A stretch of DNA of 64,000 nt from an uncultured Treponema sp. (GCA_946410085.1 CAMJZA010000003.1:1-64000), one strand, 5' to 3'. Shown: positions 17,209-26,333, counted from the stretch's first letter. Made by a program: numbers and translations. The notes: a model not told the origin generated them from the letters alone.

Positions 17209-18065
17209 CACTCTACGCAACGACGCCCGCCTGCTGGGCACCCGGCCTTGACGGTGATGCTGCCTGGAAGGACTGGCTGGAAGGCCGGCGGGCGATAGAG
17301 CGGACTGCTGCAATGCCTCCGCTTTCCTTTACGGCACCCCTCTTCCGCAGGCGGCTCAGCCAGCTGTCCCGCATGACCGTGCAGGTGGTGCACGATGCGC
17401 TGGAACTTGCGGGCTTGGGCACGGGTCCGGGAGCTGCCCCCCTCAGGCAGTCCTTCGTTTCTTTCCGGGGCGAACTTGCCCGCCAGCTTTCCATCAACAG
17501 GACCCTCATTACCGAACAGGACGTCCTGCCTGCATCCTTTTCCCTGTCCGTCTTCAATATCCCCATGGCGCTCGCTTCGATGGCATGCGGACTTACGGGC
17601 GGCTACTCCGTCCTCTTTCCTCCGGCAGACGCCTTCTACGACGGCTTCTGTGCCGCCTGCGCCCCCCTCCTGTGCGGGGAGGAAGACCGCCTCCTGTTCG
17701 TCTATGCGGACGAGGCCGTACCTGCCGAATATGCTGCCTTCTGCCCGGACGATGCGGACCCGCTCGCCTTTGCCTGCATCCTGTCTGCCTCCGTGCCCTG
17801 CGGCAGTTCCATCGCCTTTGACCACACGGCCGCCGCGGGCATGACGCCCGCCTCCTTCCTGCGCATGCTGCTCCGGGAGACGGCTGCCGGCGGTCCCGGT
17901 TCCACCAGTTCCGTCAGTTTCACCGGCGGTACTGACTGCGATTCCGGTTCCACCGGCGGCAGCGCTGTCCGCGTCCCCGGTTCCACCGTTGCAGGCGGCG
18001 GCGGAAACAGTAGCGGCAGGATCAGAGACTGCGGGAACAGCGGCGGCAGGAGCGCCGGACAATGA
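17205..18065 (+). CDS. Beta-ketoacyl-synthase-like protein (chain-length-factor type)
   Basis: This 286-aa protein resembles the short ketosynthase-like proteins (Ketoacyl-synt_2) found with aryl-polyene genes: an N-terminal WKDWLEGRRAIERTAAMPPL region, DVLPASFSLSVFNIPMAL, then a small hydrophobic core. No catalytic Cys-His-His triad is evident, so it probably partners an active ketosynthase. The last ~65 residues are a Gly/Ser/Thr low-complexity tail (GGTDCDSGSTGGS style), one of several such elements in the window. It overlaps both neighbours by 4 bp, which indicates tight co-translation. Confidence 0.65.
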   Translation: MTLYATTPACWAPGLDGDAAWKDWLEGRRAIERTAAMPPLSFTAPLFRRRLSQLSRMTVQVVHDALELAGLGTGPGAAPLRQSFVSFRGELARQLSINRTLITEQDVLPASFSLSVFNIPMALASMACGLTGGYSVLFPPADAFYDGFCAACAPLLCGEEDRLLFVYADEAVPAEYAAFCPDDADPLAFACILSASVPCGSSIAFDHTAAAGMTPASFLRMLLRETAAGGPGSTSSVSFTGGTDCDSGSTGGSAVRVPGSTVAGGGGNSSGRIRDCGNSGGRSAGQ

Positions 18066-18856
18066 GACGCCTCGCTGCGAATCTCCTGTACTGCTACCGG
18101 AGCCTCGTCAAGATGACCGCGATTTTCTGCTTCGGGCTCGGCGCCGTCATCATGGGCGTGCTCGTCATGCCGCCCCTCAGCCTGCTTGTTCATCCGGCAG
18201 ACCGCTTCAAGCGGGTTTCGCGCTACATCATCTTTTTGTCCTTCCGCCTCTTCGTCGCCGTCCTCTCCCTCTGCGGCGGCATCCGCCTGACGGTCAGCGA
18301 CCGCGCGCGCTGCCGCAGCATGCGCTCAATGGTCGTCGCCGCAAACCACCCGTCCCTGCTGGACGTCGTGATCCTCCTGTCCCTCTTTCCCAACGCAGAC
18401 TGCATCGTGAACGGAGCCCTTTCCCGGTCGCCGCTCACCTGGGTTATCCGACGGCTCTACATCGTGAACTCCCTTGACTTTGACGCGCTCATGGAAAAGT
18501 GCCGGCAGTCCCTTGCGACCGGGGCAAACCTCCTGATTTTCCCCGAAGGAACGCGGACGCCGCACGGCGGAACCGTCCCCTTCCGGCGGGGGGCCGCCCG
18601 CATTGCGTTTGAGGCGGGCGCCGACATCCAGCCCCTCTACATCGGGGGGAACGAAAAGTACGGGCTGGGAAAGCACGACCCGCTTTTTTCGTACAGTAAA
18701 GGCGACATCTACCGCTATGACCTGGTCCTGCTGCCGCCCGTCCGCGTGCAGGACTATAAGGAACTTGAACCCCAGATTGCGGCCCGCCGGATGACCGAAC
18801 GGCTGCACGAGCTGCTTGCGGGGGAGGCCCTACGCCGCGACGCCCGCGTCCTGTAG
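18062..18856 (+). CDS. Lysophospholipid-type acyltransferase (PlsC-like)
   Basis: This 264-aa protein has one N-terminal membrane segment (~17-45) and the acyltransferase motifs NHPSLLDVV (HxxxxD with the His-Asp pair) and FPEGTRTPHGG. The ending (AARRMTERLHELLAGEAL) is family-like. It transfers acyl groups to a membrane lipid acceptor. In aryl-polyene clusters an enzyme of this kind attaches the polyene to a lipid, which fits the neighbours. It is the last gene before AT-rich foreign debris; the acyl carrier proteins, dehydratase and reductase that usually follow are missing from this window. Confidence 0.8.
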   Translation: MRRLAANLLYCYRSLVKMTAIFCFGLGAVIMGVLVMPPLSLLVHPADRFKRVSRYIIFLSFRLFVAVLSLCGGIRLTVSDRARCRSMRSMVVAANHPSLLDVVILLSLFPNADCIVNGALSRSPLTWVIRRLYIVNSLDFDALMEKCRQSLATGANLLIFPEGTRTPHGGTVPFRRGAARIAFEAGADIQPLYIGGNEKYGLGKHDPLFSYSKGDIYRYDLVLLPPVRVQDYKELEPQIAARRMTERLHELLAGEALRRDARVL

Positions 18857-18896
18857 GGAAGCTGGAAGAGTATTTGAATGCTGTCAATCTTTTGTT

Positions 18897-19166
18897 TTAT
18901 ACGTTAAATCTTCGACAGGTGTCATCTATGACACGATGCAGGTCTTCCGTCAGTGTTTGGGCAAAAAGACGGGGATTTATGTCAGTTTGAGCTTCCATGG
19001 CAGTGAAGAATTCTGCTACGGGAACACTGAAGAAACTTGCGAGGCGAGCGAGTGTTTCCGGAGATACCCATTTTTTACAGTTTTCGATATCATTTATGAA
19101 GGTGATAGCCATACCAAGCTCTGTTGCAAGCTTGAACTGAGACAGGCCTTTCTGCTTCCTGGACAT
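18897..19166 (-). CDS. XRE-family HTH regulator
   Basis: This 89-aa protein has a lambda-repressor-like HTH (QKGLSQFKLATELGMAITFINDIEN, seen in parts as SQFKLATELGMAITF and then LARLASFFSVPVAEFF). Family members normally have ~10 more residues before MSRKQKGLSQ. The frame is open upstream but lacks a good start, so the gene may be slightly truncated or start at a weak codon. It is AT-richer than the acyltransferase gene it converges on. It could be the regulator of a lost toxin-antitoxin or prophage unit. Confidence 0.75.
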   Translation of the reverse strand: MSRKQKGLSQFKLATELGMAITFINDIENCKKWVSPETLARLASFFSVPVAEFFTAMEAQTDINPRLFAQTLTEDLHRVIDDTCRRFNV

Positions 19167-19186
19167 AACATCATTAACCCCGTATG

Positions 19187-19692
19187 ATGACGGAATTGGA
19201 ATTCAGTTCGGGAATAAGCATTTTATTCTCCAATTCTCAAATGCAGCATTCGCATATCAGATAATAATGCGGCTTTTAAATGCCCGCTAAAAAAAGATTT
19301 GATTAGTTAAAACTAAAATCAAAGGAGTTCCTTATGAAGAAAATAGCCCTTAGTTTCATCTTGTTGTCCATATAATAACAAGAGAATATGGTCTAAACGA
19401 TATTCTCTTAGCAAGTGCTACAAAAGGATATTATTTTCAAGCAACAATCAAACAACACCTCAAGGTAAGAAGAAATATAAGAATGTGGTTTATTTCACGG
19501 AAAAAGAACTGCAGTTTATCCGTGAATGTGCCTGTATGAGATATTACAAGTCGCAAAGTAAGTGATTACTGATAAAAGGACTTAGATTATAAGGGAAAGA
19601 AATTCATGATAGAATGGTACTACAGCAGGAAAAATGTGAGCAAGTCGCTTGATGCCTGTGGTTTCTGCCGGGTAAGGGGCTTTACGAAATTC
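19187..19692. other. AT-rich intergenic debris
   Basis: No complete gene is visible. AAAGGAG precedes a 13-codon peptide (MKKIALSFILLSI, from 19334). A perfect dyad AGAGAATAT-N10-ATATTCTCT spans 19381-19408. About 19470-19563 encodes KYKNVVYFTEKELQFIRECA then a stop, which faintly recalls ribbon-helix-helix mobilisation proteins. The last part (19640-19680) is weakly similar to the antitoxin fragment at 21512-21694. It reads as several overlapping relics. Confidence 0.4.
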
Positions 19693-21054
19693 TCAGCATG
19701 AAGCAGGAGGTGTAAAATCCTGTAAATAGCGTTTCAGCAGGAACGAACAGAAATAGGGAAACGTGAAAATGCTGTTCGAATAGCCGTTGTTTCCCTGAAT
19801 GAATTTTATTCCGTACTTTATATCTGCGTAATGATCGTTTTGCAACAGGGTTCTCAGGGATTTTGCCGTTCCGTTTGTTGCCTTTACTTCAACAGGAATA
19901 AGATAGTTCTTTGCACGGACAAAGAAATCCTCTTCGAGCGTCGAATCTTCTTTCTTGTAGTAATACAGTTCGTATTCCTGCTTACGCAGGGATTCCGCGA
20001 TGATGTTTTCATACAGTGCGCCTTTATAGACTCCCAGATTTTCATTTACCCGCAGATCATTCTGAGCATCTTCATCAAGATTCGCAACCAGCAGTCCCGT
20101 ATCAAAAAAATACAGCTTATATTTCGATGCATCATAATTGCCTTTCAGAGGAAGCTCCGGGAAATTCATGCAATAGCAGACATTTACTATACCGGCCTCT
20201 TTGAGCCATTCTATACAGCCCCAGTAATCCTTAAACCGTGCCCCGCGGGCTACTTTTGAAATCTGGAATTTCTTATTCTTTTTTGCAAGCTGAACTGGAA
20301 TATGATCAAGGACATGTATAATCCGTGTTTTATCCAGGCCTTCTGCATATTTTTTTGCATCCTCCTTATAATTCAGGATTAGCTGCCGTTGCATTTCGAG
20401 CACACCTTCAAAAGTGCCCTTCTGTATATACGAAGAAACAATTGCCGGCATTCCGCCGGTAATACAGAAATCGCGGAATAAGCTGGAATATATTTTCAGT
20501 TCAAGCTCGCTGAACGGCGAAGCAGCTTTCATTTTCTCAAGCATTTCCGACGGGGCGCCATTATATCCCTTTGCCCACAAGAATTCTTCAAAATCAAGGG
20601 AAGACATTTCATAATCAGTTTTATATCCGACGCTGTTGCTTTGGATCCGACTATAGCTTATTCCTAAAAGTGAGCCGGAACAGATAACATCATACAGACT
20701 TTCAGTCTTAAAGAACTTGAGGCTTGTTGCTATCTCGGGATATTCCTGCAACTCGTCAAAAATAATGAGTGTTTTATGAGGGATAAACTTTTTGGAAGAA
20801 TCAACAAGCGTGATGTTTTTGATAATGTTCTGCGGCTCATAGCCGTCCTTCGTAATTATCCTGAACTTTTCGTCCACCACAAAATTGATGTAGACGATAT
20901 TCTCATAGGAAAGGCGGGCGAAATGCAAGATGGTTTCCGTTTTTCCAATCTGTCTGGCTCCCTTTACAACGAGAGGGAGTTTCCGGGGATTTGCTTTCCA
21001 TTCTGCAAGATACAAGTCTGCTTTACGCCGCATATAGAAACCTGAGTGTTCCAT
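19693..21054 (-). CDS. AAA_14 ATPase with DUF4143
   Basis: This 453-aa protein begins with an AAA_14 P-loop ATPase (LPLVVKGARQIGKTETILHF, Walker A at ~30-40; LIIFDELQEYPE, Walker B). After a helical middle part (FCITGGMPAIVSSYI) comes a DUF4143 nuclease-like region (LYFFDTGLLVAN; YENIIAESLRKQ; LIPVEVKATNGTAKSL). The ELYYYKKED...EEDFFV...IPVEVKA pattern resembles a PD-(D/E)xK fold. These solitary genes are common in host-associated bacteria and archaea; their function is unproven. It appears complete and sits in AT-rich accessory DNA beside an IS relic. An alternative start at MRRKADLYLAEW (21033) is possible. Confidence 0.85.
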   Translation of the reverse strand: MEHSGFYMRRKADLYLAEWKANPRKLPLVVKGARQIGKTETILHFARLSYENIVYINFVVDEKFRIITKDGYEPQNIIKNITLVDSSKKFIPHKTLIIFDELQEYPEIATSLKFFKTESLYDVICSGSLLGISYSRIQSNSVGYKTDYEMSSLDFEEFLWAKGYNGAPSEMLEKMKAASPFSELELKIYSSLFRDFCITGGMPAIVSSYIQKGTFEGVLEMQRQLILNYKEDAKKYAEGLDKTRIIHVLDHIPVQLAKKNKKFQISKVARGARFKDYWGCIEWLKEAGIVNVCYCMNFPELPLKGNYDASKYKLYFFDTGLLVANLDEDAQNDLRVNENLGVYKGALYENIIAESLRKQEYELYYYKKEDSTLEEDFFVRAKNYLIPVEVKATNGTAKSLRTLLQNDHYADIKYGIKFIQGNNGYSNSIFTFPYFCSFLLKRYLQDFTPPASC

Positions 21055-21166
21055 ACCATATTTTACATTTTCATGAGCGACTTTTCAAGGAAAAATCACA
21101 AAAGATGAGGGAATTTTGTCCCGGGTTGTACCAGTCAATAAAAGTGGACAAAAAAAATGTTTTTAT

Positions 21167-21510
21167 TCAGCTCCTGTTTCCAAGAGTGGACAAATCCTGA
21201 GTTTTTCCTTCAGATTCGTTTTTAGAAGTGGACAGTTTCTTCTGAACGAATTTCGGAGTTTCCGTTAAAACACGGTTCCTGAAGGTATCCTTCTCCCCAA
21301 GCTCTCCATTCCTGTACCTCTGCTCATAATGGCTGGGAATGTCATATCCCAAGGCATAGCAGGGGCGCATTTTGTTGTAAAAGTCGATGTGTCCTGCGAC
21401 CGTGCCCGGAATATCATCGCTTTTATCCAGGTTAAAGTCTAAAAACAATTCCTCCTTTATCCATCCGTTCAAGGATTCATTGACGGGATTGTCCGTAAGT
21501 TTTCCCCCAC
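21167..21510 (-). mobile_element. IS3-family transposase C-terminal fragment
   Basis: About 110 residues of an IS3/IS150-type OrfB integrase end are present (NPVNESLNGWIKEELFLDF, then DFYNKMRPCYALGYDIPSHY), the last part of the rve_3 domain. Upstream codons in the same frame are unrelated. No DDE triad other than the final Glu, no OrfA and no terminal inverted repeats were found, so this is an inactive relic. Confidence 0.75.
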
Positions 21511-21511
21511 G

Positions 21512-21694
21512 GCGATACAGCATCTCCGCACCGGCAAGGCAGAGAACGTGAAGGCAAAGACGCTCCTTTCCGTCCTGCACGAGCTTGGCTATAGCCTGAT
21601 GCCCGCGTGGCTTCTGCCGGATAAAGGAAAACCAGGCAGAAATCAGAAAAAATCGGGAAAAAGCCCACGGTTTTGTCCCCTTCGCCCCCTGTAG
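21512..21694 (+). pseudogene. HipB/XRE-type antitoxin C-terminal fragment
   Basis: The plus strand reads TGKAENVKAKTLLSVLHELG then YSLMPAWLLPDKGKPG and a stop. It resembles the end of HipB-like antitoxins, where a short 'GKAxxVKAETLxxVLxALGYxL' signature closes the HTH. No start or HTH helices precede it, and the 5' side abuts the IS3 fragment. It is probably a toxin-antitoxin remnant disrupted by the IS. Confidence 0.5.
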
Positions 21695-21743
21695 GGAAGC
21701 TGGCTCAGGGCCGTTCCGCCCCCTCGGCCTGTGGAGAAGTGTG

Positions 21744-21753
21744 CCCCCCCCCC
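21744..21753. repeat. Homopolymer of 10 C
   Basis: Ten consecutive C lie about 45 bp upstream of the -35 box of the symporter gene. Tracts of this kind near treponemal promoters can vary in length. Confidence 0.85.
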
Positions 21754-21795
21754 TTGTCCTGCCCGGGCTTTTTGCGGTCCGGCCCGCCTGCCCCA

Positions 21796-21824
21796 TTGCC
21801 GAGCGGGGCTTTATGCTTTATACT
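21796..21824 (+). promoter_or_regulatory. Promoter with 9 nt to start codon
   Basis: TTGCCG (21796-21801), 17 nt, TATACT (21819-21824), then 9 nt (GGAAAGACT) to the ATG at 21834. The usual transcription start would fall at or next to the start codon. Confidence 0.6.
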
Positions 21825-21833
21825 GGAAAGACT

Positions 21834-23381
21834 ATGGCAGTTCGCATTATTCTTCTCATCGTATTCTTTGCGATGATGGTAGCCGTCGGCGTATACTCCC
21901 GCAAGCGGAGCGCCGACGTTGACGGCTTTGTCCTCGGCGGCAGGACGGTCGGCCCCTGGCTTTCCGCATTTGCATACGGAACCTCCTACTTTTCGGCAGT
22001 CGTCTTCGTCGGCTATGCAGGCCAGTTCGGCTGGCGCTACGGCATTTCAACGACCTGGATCGGAATCGGCAATGCCGTCATCGGCAGCCTGCTCGCCTGG
22101 GTCTTCATGGGACGGCGCACGCGCGTCATGACCCACCACCTTGACGCCAGAACCATGCCCGACTACTTCGGCAAGCGCTACGACAGCAAGGTGCTCAAGC
22201 TGGTTGCCTCGGCAATCGTGTTCATCTTCCTCATTCCCTATACGGCGTCTGTGTATACCGGCCTTTCCAAGCTCTTCGGCATGGCGTTCAACATCGACTA
22301 CAAGTGGTGCGTCATGGCGATGGCGGTCCTGACCGCCTTCTACGTGATCCTCGGCGGCTACATGGCAACGGTCATCAACGATTTCATCCAGGGCATCATC
22401 ATGCTGATCGGCATCTGCTGCGTTATTGCGGCGGTCCTGAAGGGGCAGGGAGGCTTCCTTGCCGCCCTCGCAAAGCTGTCCGAAATCCCCGCCGATCCGG
22501 CGAACACCGCCCCCGCCCTGCAGGGAATGCAGGGAAGCTTCTCGTCCTTCTTCGGCCCCGACCCCGCGAACCTGCTCGGCGTCATCATCCTGACCTCGCT
22601 GGGAACCTGGGGACTGCCCCAGATGGTGCAGAAGTTCTACGCAATCAAGAGCGAAAAGGCCGTCAAGACAGGGACCGTCGTTTCCACCTTCTTTGCCATC
22701 ATCATTGCAGGCGGCTGCTACTTCCTCGGCGGCTTCGGCCGCCTCTTCGACAATCCGTCGATCCACGGCGCAGGCGGGAAGATACTCTATGACGGCATCA
22801 TCCCGTCCATGCTTTCCACCCTGCCCGACGTCCTGCTCGGCGTCGTCGTCGTGCTCGTCCTGTCTGCGTCCATGTCCACGCTCTCCTCGCTCGTCCTGAC
22901 GTCCAGCTCCACGCTGACGCTCGACTTCCTCAAGGATTCCCTGTTCAGGAAGATGAGCGAAAGACAGACCCTGCACATCATGCGGGCGCTCGTCGTCTTC
23001 TTCATCATCGTTTCGGTCGTGCTCGCCTTTAACCCCCCGACTTTCATCGCCCAGCTCATGGGCATTTCATGGGGCGCGCTCGCGGGCGCCTTCCTCGCCC
23101 CCTTCCTCTACGGCCTGTTCTGGAAGGGCGTCACGAAGGCCGCCGTCTGGGCGGGCTTCATCTTCGGCGTGGGAATTACCGTGCTGAACCTCTTCCTCAA
23201 GTTTGCCTCGCCGATCAACTGCGGTGCCTGGGCCATGCTCGGCGGCCTCATCGTCGTTCCGCTCGTGAGCCTCATCACGCCCAGACTTGACCGGACGAAG
23301 GTCGATGCAATCTTCACCTGCTACGACGAGTCGGTCACCGTCACCAAGAAGTTCTATCTCAAGGAAGACGAGGACAAGTAG
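21834..23381 (+). CDS. Sodium:solute symporter (SSS/SLC5 family)
   Basis: This 515-aa integral membrane protein has about 13 hydrophobic segments, the first at the very N-terminus (VRIILLIVFFAMMVAVGVYS). Family features include GFVLGGRTVGPWLSAFAYG, YFSAVVFVGYAGQFGWRYG, the sodium-site helix TLPDVLLGVVVVLVLSASMS, and a conserved LTSSSTLTLDF. The family imports sugars, proline, pantothenate or similar compounds with Na+; the substrate cannot be told from sequence. Start chosen at 21834 because the upstream ATG (21813) lies inside the promoter spacer. The methylase-like gene follows after 33 bp and may be co-transcribed. Confidence 0.9.
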   Translation: MAVRIILLIVFFAMMVAVGVYSRKRSADVDGFVLGGRTVGPWLSAFAYGTSYFSAVVFVGYAGQFGWRYGISTTWIGIGNAVIGSLLAWVFMGRRTRVMTHHLDARTMPDYFGKRYDSKVLKLVASAIVFIFLIPYTASVYTGLSKLFGMAFNIDYKWCVMAMAVLTAFYVILGGYMATVINDFIQGIIMLIGICCVIAAVLKGQGGFLAALAKLSEIPADPANTAPALQGMQGSFSSFFGPDPANLLGVIILTSLGTWGLPQMVQKFYAIKSEKAVKTGTVVSTFFAIIIAGGCYFLGGFGRLFDNPSIHGAGGKILYDGIIPSMLSTLPDVLLGVVVVLVLSASMSTLSSLVLTSSSTLTLDFLKDSLFRKMSERQTLHIMRALVVFFIIVSVVLAFNPPTFIAQLMGISWGALAGAFLAPFLYGLFWKGVTKAAVWAGFIFGVGITVLNLFLKFASPINCGAWAMLGGLIVVPLVSLITPRLDRTKVDAIFTCYDESVTVTKKFYLKEDEDK

Positions 23382-23414
23382 CAGCGGAAAAACGGAAAAA
23401 GGAGCGATGCGATT

Positions 23415-25268
23415 ATGATGACGGATGAATCCTGCAGGAAAATACTGAAGGCCCTCGGCAGTTCCCCGGGCGGACAGAAGGCGGAACCCTATATCCGCAG
23501 CAGGATGCATCTGTACGTCTGGCTCTACCTGTGTGCCGAAGCGGACGCACAGGGCCTGTCCCCGCTTTCTCCGGCCGTCCCGCTTTCTTCGGCCGTCCCG
23601 CAGGCAGAGGCGCCTGCGCCCGGGGCAACCGCGCCCGAAGCGGCGGATTCTTCCCGGGACCGGCCGCATGCCGCCCCGCTTTCCCCTGCGGAACTCCTGG
23701 CAAAGGCGGACATCCCCGAAGACATCCGGCCTGCGCTCCAGGACTATGCGGCAGGATGTGCGTCGTTTGCGGCTGAGGACTGTTCGCAGTGTACGAAGGC
23801 GAACGTCACGGCATTCTTTGAACAGGTCTACGCGAGCTTCGTGACGAGCTATACCACGACGGGAACACCTGAAACCCTCTACCGGTTCATCACATCCCTG
23901 CTTGCACCCGGGGAGGACGACGACATTGCGGACTTTTACGGCAATGCCGCCTTTGCAGGATACCTGTGCGGACAGCATGCCGGCCGCTCCGTCAGCTGTT
24001 TTGAGCCGCTGGCGGAAGACTGGCTCTTTGCCCGCATGTACGCCCGGCTGACCGGAGCGCAGCCCGCCTACCGCTGCCTGCAGCGCGATCTGACCGAAGG
24101 TGCGGACGGGCTTGCGGCAGCCTTTTCCAGAATCTACGCCTTTCCCCCCTTCTACCAGAAGATGACGGTTGCCGAATCGACGAACAACGTCCGCATCGTG
24201 CGGAACATGCAGCGCAGTCCCGAAGACCGGACCGTGCAGCTGATCAGCCAGGTGCTCGACTGTCTTGCAGACGGGGGCCGGGCGGTCGTGCTCGTGTCCA
24301 ACTCGCTCTTTACGCGGAACTACGCCACCTTTCACCGGCAGCTGCTTGAGGACGGGTTTTTAACGCAGGTCATCAATCTGCCTCAGGGGGCCGTATACCC
24401 CCGGAATGTCAGCGCAAGCTTCCTCCTGTTTGAAAAGCAGGAGGGGAACCGGGGTATCCGCTTCACAGACCTGCGCTCCGTTGCGCCCGCCCTGCCCGCC
24501 CTGTCCGTTACGCCTCCGTCAGTTCCGCCGGGCGCCGACGTGTCCCAGGTGCTCATGGACCTCCTTGCCGCAGACGATGCCGCATACAGCGTTTTTGTTC
24601 CTTATGAACGGATTGCATCTTCCGGCTGTGACCTGAACGGCAGAGCCTACATCGGCCGTCATTCCTCGGACAGCAGGCAGCCCTTCATTCTGGGCCGGGA
24701 AGCGCAGATATTCAGGGGCCTGCAGGATACGGGTTCGTTCAGGGTCCTGCAGGAGCAGGACTCCGCGGGAGATTCCCGCTTTTACGGCGGTGACCGCTAC
24801 CTGCGGATTACCGACATAGAAGAAAACCGGATTCAGGACACGATGCCCGCCATTGAATGGTTGGGGCGGGAGCCGGAAAAGTTCATGCTGACGAACCGCG
24901 ATGTCATCATCAGCAAGACCGCCGTGCCCGTCAAGGTTGCCGTACCGGAAGTTCCCTTCATATACCCTGCGGGAAATATCTTCATCATCCGCCTCAACGA
25001 AGATTCCCTGCTGAACCGCTATTACCTCAAGTGCTTCCTGGAATCTGAGGAGGGCCTGCGCAGGCTGCGGATGCTCTCTTCAGGCAGTTCCCTCGTTTCG
25101 TTCACGAAGGGCAGCCTTGACCGCCTTGAAATACCCTACAGGCCTGCGGCGGAACAGAAGGCGCTGGAAGAACGCTACCGGACCTGCGAGGCAAAAATCC
25201 GCCGGATGGAAGACGAACTCAAAAAGCTCAAGCAGGAACAGAAAGGCTATATCGCAGGCCTCCGCTAG
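23415..25268 (+). CDS. Methylase-specificity fusion (type I HsdM/HsdS-like) with degenerate catalytic motifs
   Basis: This 617-aa protein has a helical N-terminal part, an Ala/Pro-rich insert (~50-92), then an N6-adenine methylase-like domain: TTTGTPETLYRFITSLL, degenerate SAM motif ADFYGNAAFAGYLCG (normally DPACGSGG), and FPPF in place of the catalytic NPPF (in IYAFPPFYQK). The segment DGGRAVVLVSNSLF through LPQGAVYPRN and SASFLLFEK is well kept. The last ~200 residues form one HsdS-type target-recognition domain ending in a coiled coil (EERYRTCEAKIRRMEDELKK). No HsdR is nearby. DNA binding seems possible but methylation unlikely; the loss of activity is inferred from motifs. Confidence 0.7.
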   Translation: MMTDESCRKILKALGSSPGGQKAEPYIRSRMHLYVWLYLCAEADAQGLSPLSPAVPLSSAVPQAEAPAPGATAPEAADSSRDRPHAAPLSPAELLAKADIPEDIRPALQDYAAGCASFAAEDCSQCTKANVTAFFEQVYASFVTSYTTTGTPETLYRFITSLLAPGEDDDIADFYGNAAFAGYLCGQHAGRSVSCFEPLAEDWLFARMYARLTGAQPAYRCLQRDLTEGADGLAAAFSRIYAFPPFYQKMTVAESTNNVRIVRNMQRSPEDRTVQLISQVLDCLADGGRAVVLVSNSLFTRNYATFHRQLLEDGFLTQVINLPQGAVYPRNVSASFLLFEKQEGNRGIRFTDLRSVAPALPALSVTPPSVPPGADVSQVLMDLLAADDAAYSVFVPYERIASSGCDLNGRAYIGRHSSDSRQPFILGREAQIFRGLQDTGSFRVLQEQDSAGDSRFYGGDRYLRITDIEENRIQDTMPAIEWLGREPEKFMLTNRDVIISKTAVPVKVAVPEVPFIYPAGNIFIIRLNEDSLLNRYYLKCFLESEEGLRRLRMLSSGSSLVSFTKGSLDRLEIPYRPAAEQKALEERYRTCEAKIRRMEDELKKLKQEQKGYIAGLR

Positions 25269-25679
25269 CAGCCGACCGGCAACGCGGAACCTGCACGGTT
25301 TTGTCGGCGGGCTGGCAGGAGCCGCCCGGCAAAGTCTGCGGTATGCACGTGCAGAAGCTGCGGTACAGACGTGCAGATTTAAAGTACCTCAAGAAGGAAA
25401 GGCGACCGGAACATTTATATTATGGAATATTTCTGCGCATAATGCATATGAAAAACAAAACAAAATAATTCCAAAGTTCGTCCAGTTCTTTCAGCAGGCT
25501 GGTCTTCGCTTATGCACAAATCTAGCACAATTGCAGTACAATTGCTAGTCCCCGCGGACCGGATCCGGGCCCGCCAGTGCCGCCGCAGCATTACCGCCCG
25601 CAGGGCTATCCGGCAGCGGGGCCTAGCCTGCCCGGCCATAATCCTGTTACCAATTCCCCTCTGAGGAATTTATAGTGGT
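25269..25679. other. Intergenic region with one near-palindrome
   Basis: No gene was seen in about 410 bp. CTAGCA (25522-25527) and TGCTAG (25543-25548) flank two direct ACAATTGC words, forming a near-palindromic operator-like site about 130 bp upstream of the exported-protein gene at 25680. GGAATTTATAGT immediately precedes that start. Confidence 0.4.
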
Positions 25680-26207
25680 ATGAAGACAAAAGCCCTGCTT
25701 ATTGCGGCAGTCATAGCCGTACTGCCCCTCACGGCGATATGTGCGGACGACGATGAACCGGCCCTTTGCGACGTTATCGAAAACGCCGACCTCTATTTCA
25801 GGTGCGATACGCCCGAATTTGCTTCGGAACTGGATGAACGGGTCTGGAAAACGCTTGCGGGCGTCTACATAAAGGACGGACCTCCCGCGTCGGTCGGAAA
25901 CCCGGAGCTGAGCAACACTATCTGGGGGATGGACTATATAGACTTCGGCCCCGGGACGCTCGAAGTTTCCTACTGGGACGGCGAATGGTATTTCAGCGGC
26001 GCAGGTATCACGGAAGTGATGCAGATGGATTCCGTTTCCGCGGACGGAAAGACCTTTCATACGGTAAACGACTGGTACCCCCTGACATTTAGGCTGGAAG
26101 GCGAGTACCTGATCATCGAAGAATACGGCGAACGCTTCTACAAGGCGACCGGCCCCGATTGCCACATGCGCTTCCTGAAAAAGTACGTTTCGGAGCTGGA
26201 GCAGTAG
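25680..26207 (+). CDS. Exported protein of unknown function
   Basis: This 175-aa protein has a clear signal peptide (MKTKALLIAAVIAVLPLTAI, cleavage probably after ICA). The mature part is acidic and rich in aromatic residues (YWDGEWYFSGAGI, then FRLEGEYLIIEEYGERFYKA), suggesting a small beta-barrel or lipocalin-like fold. I recognise no family. It is probably periplasmic. It stands alone between intergenic stretches. Confidence 0.7.
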   Translation: MKTKALLIAAVIAVLPLTAICADDDEPALCDVIENADLYFRCDTPEFASELDERVWKTLAGVYIKDGPPASVGNPELSNTIWGMDYIDFGPGTLEVSYWDGEWYFSGAGITEVMQMDSVSADGKTFHTVNDWYPLTFRLEGEYLIIEEYGERFYKATGPDCHMRFLKKYVSELEQ

Positions 26208-26333
26208 CAGCTGACGTCAGCCGCGCGTAATCATTACCGCCCCGCGTGCGTACGGAGTCAGAGGGCAACGCTGTCAGATTCAAAAAGCCAGTACGCACCC
26301 GCAAGCTCCGCACACGTTGCCTCGTCGTCAAGG

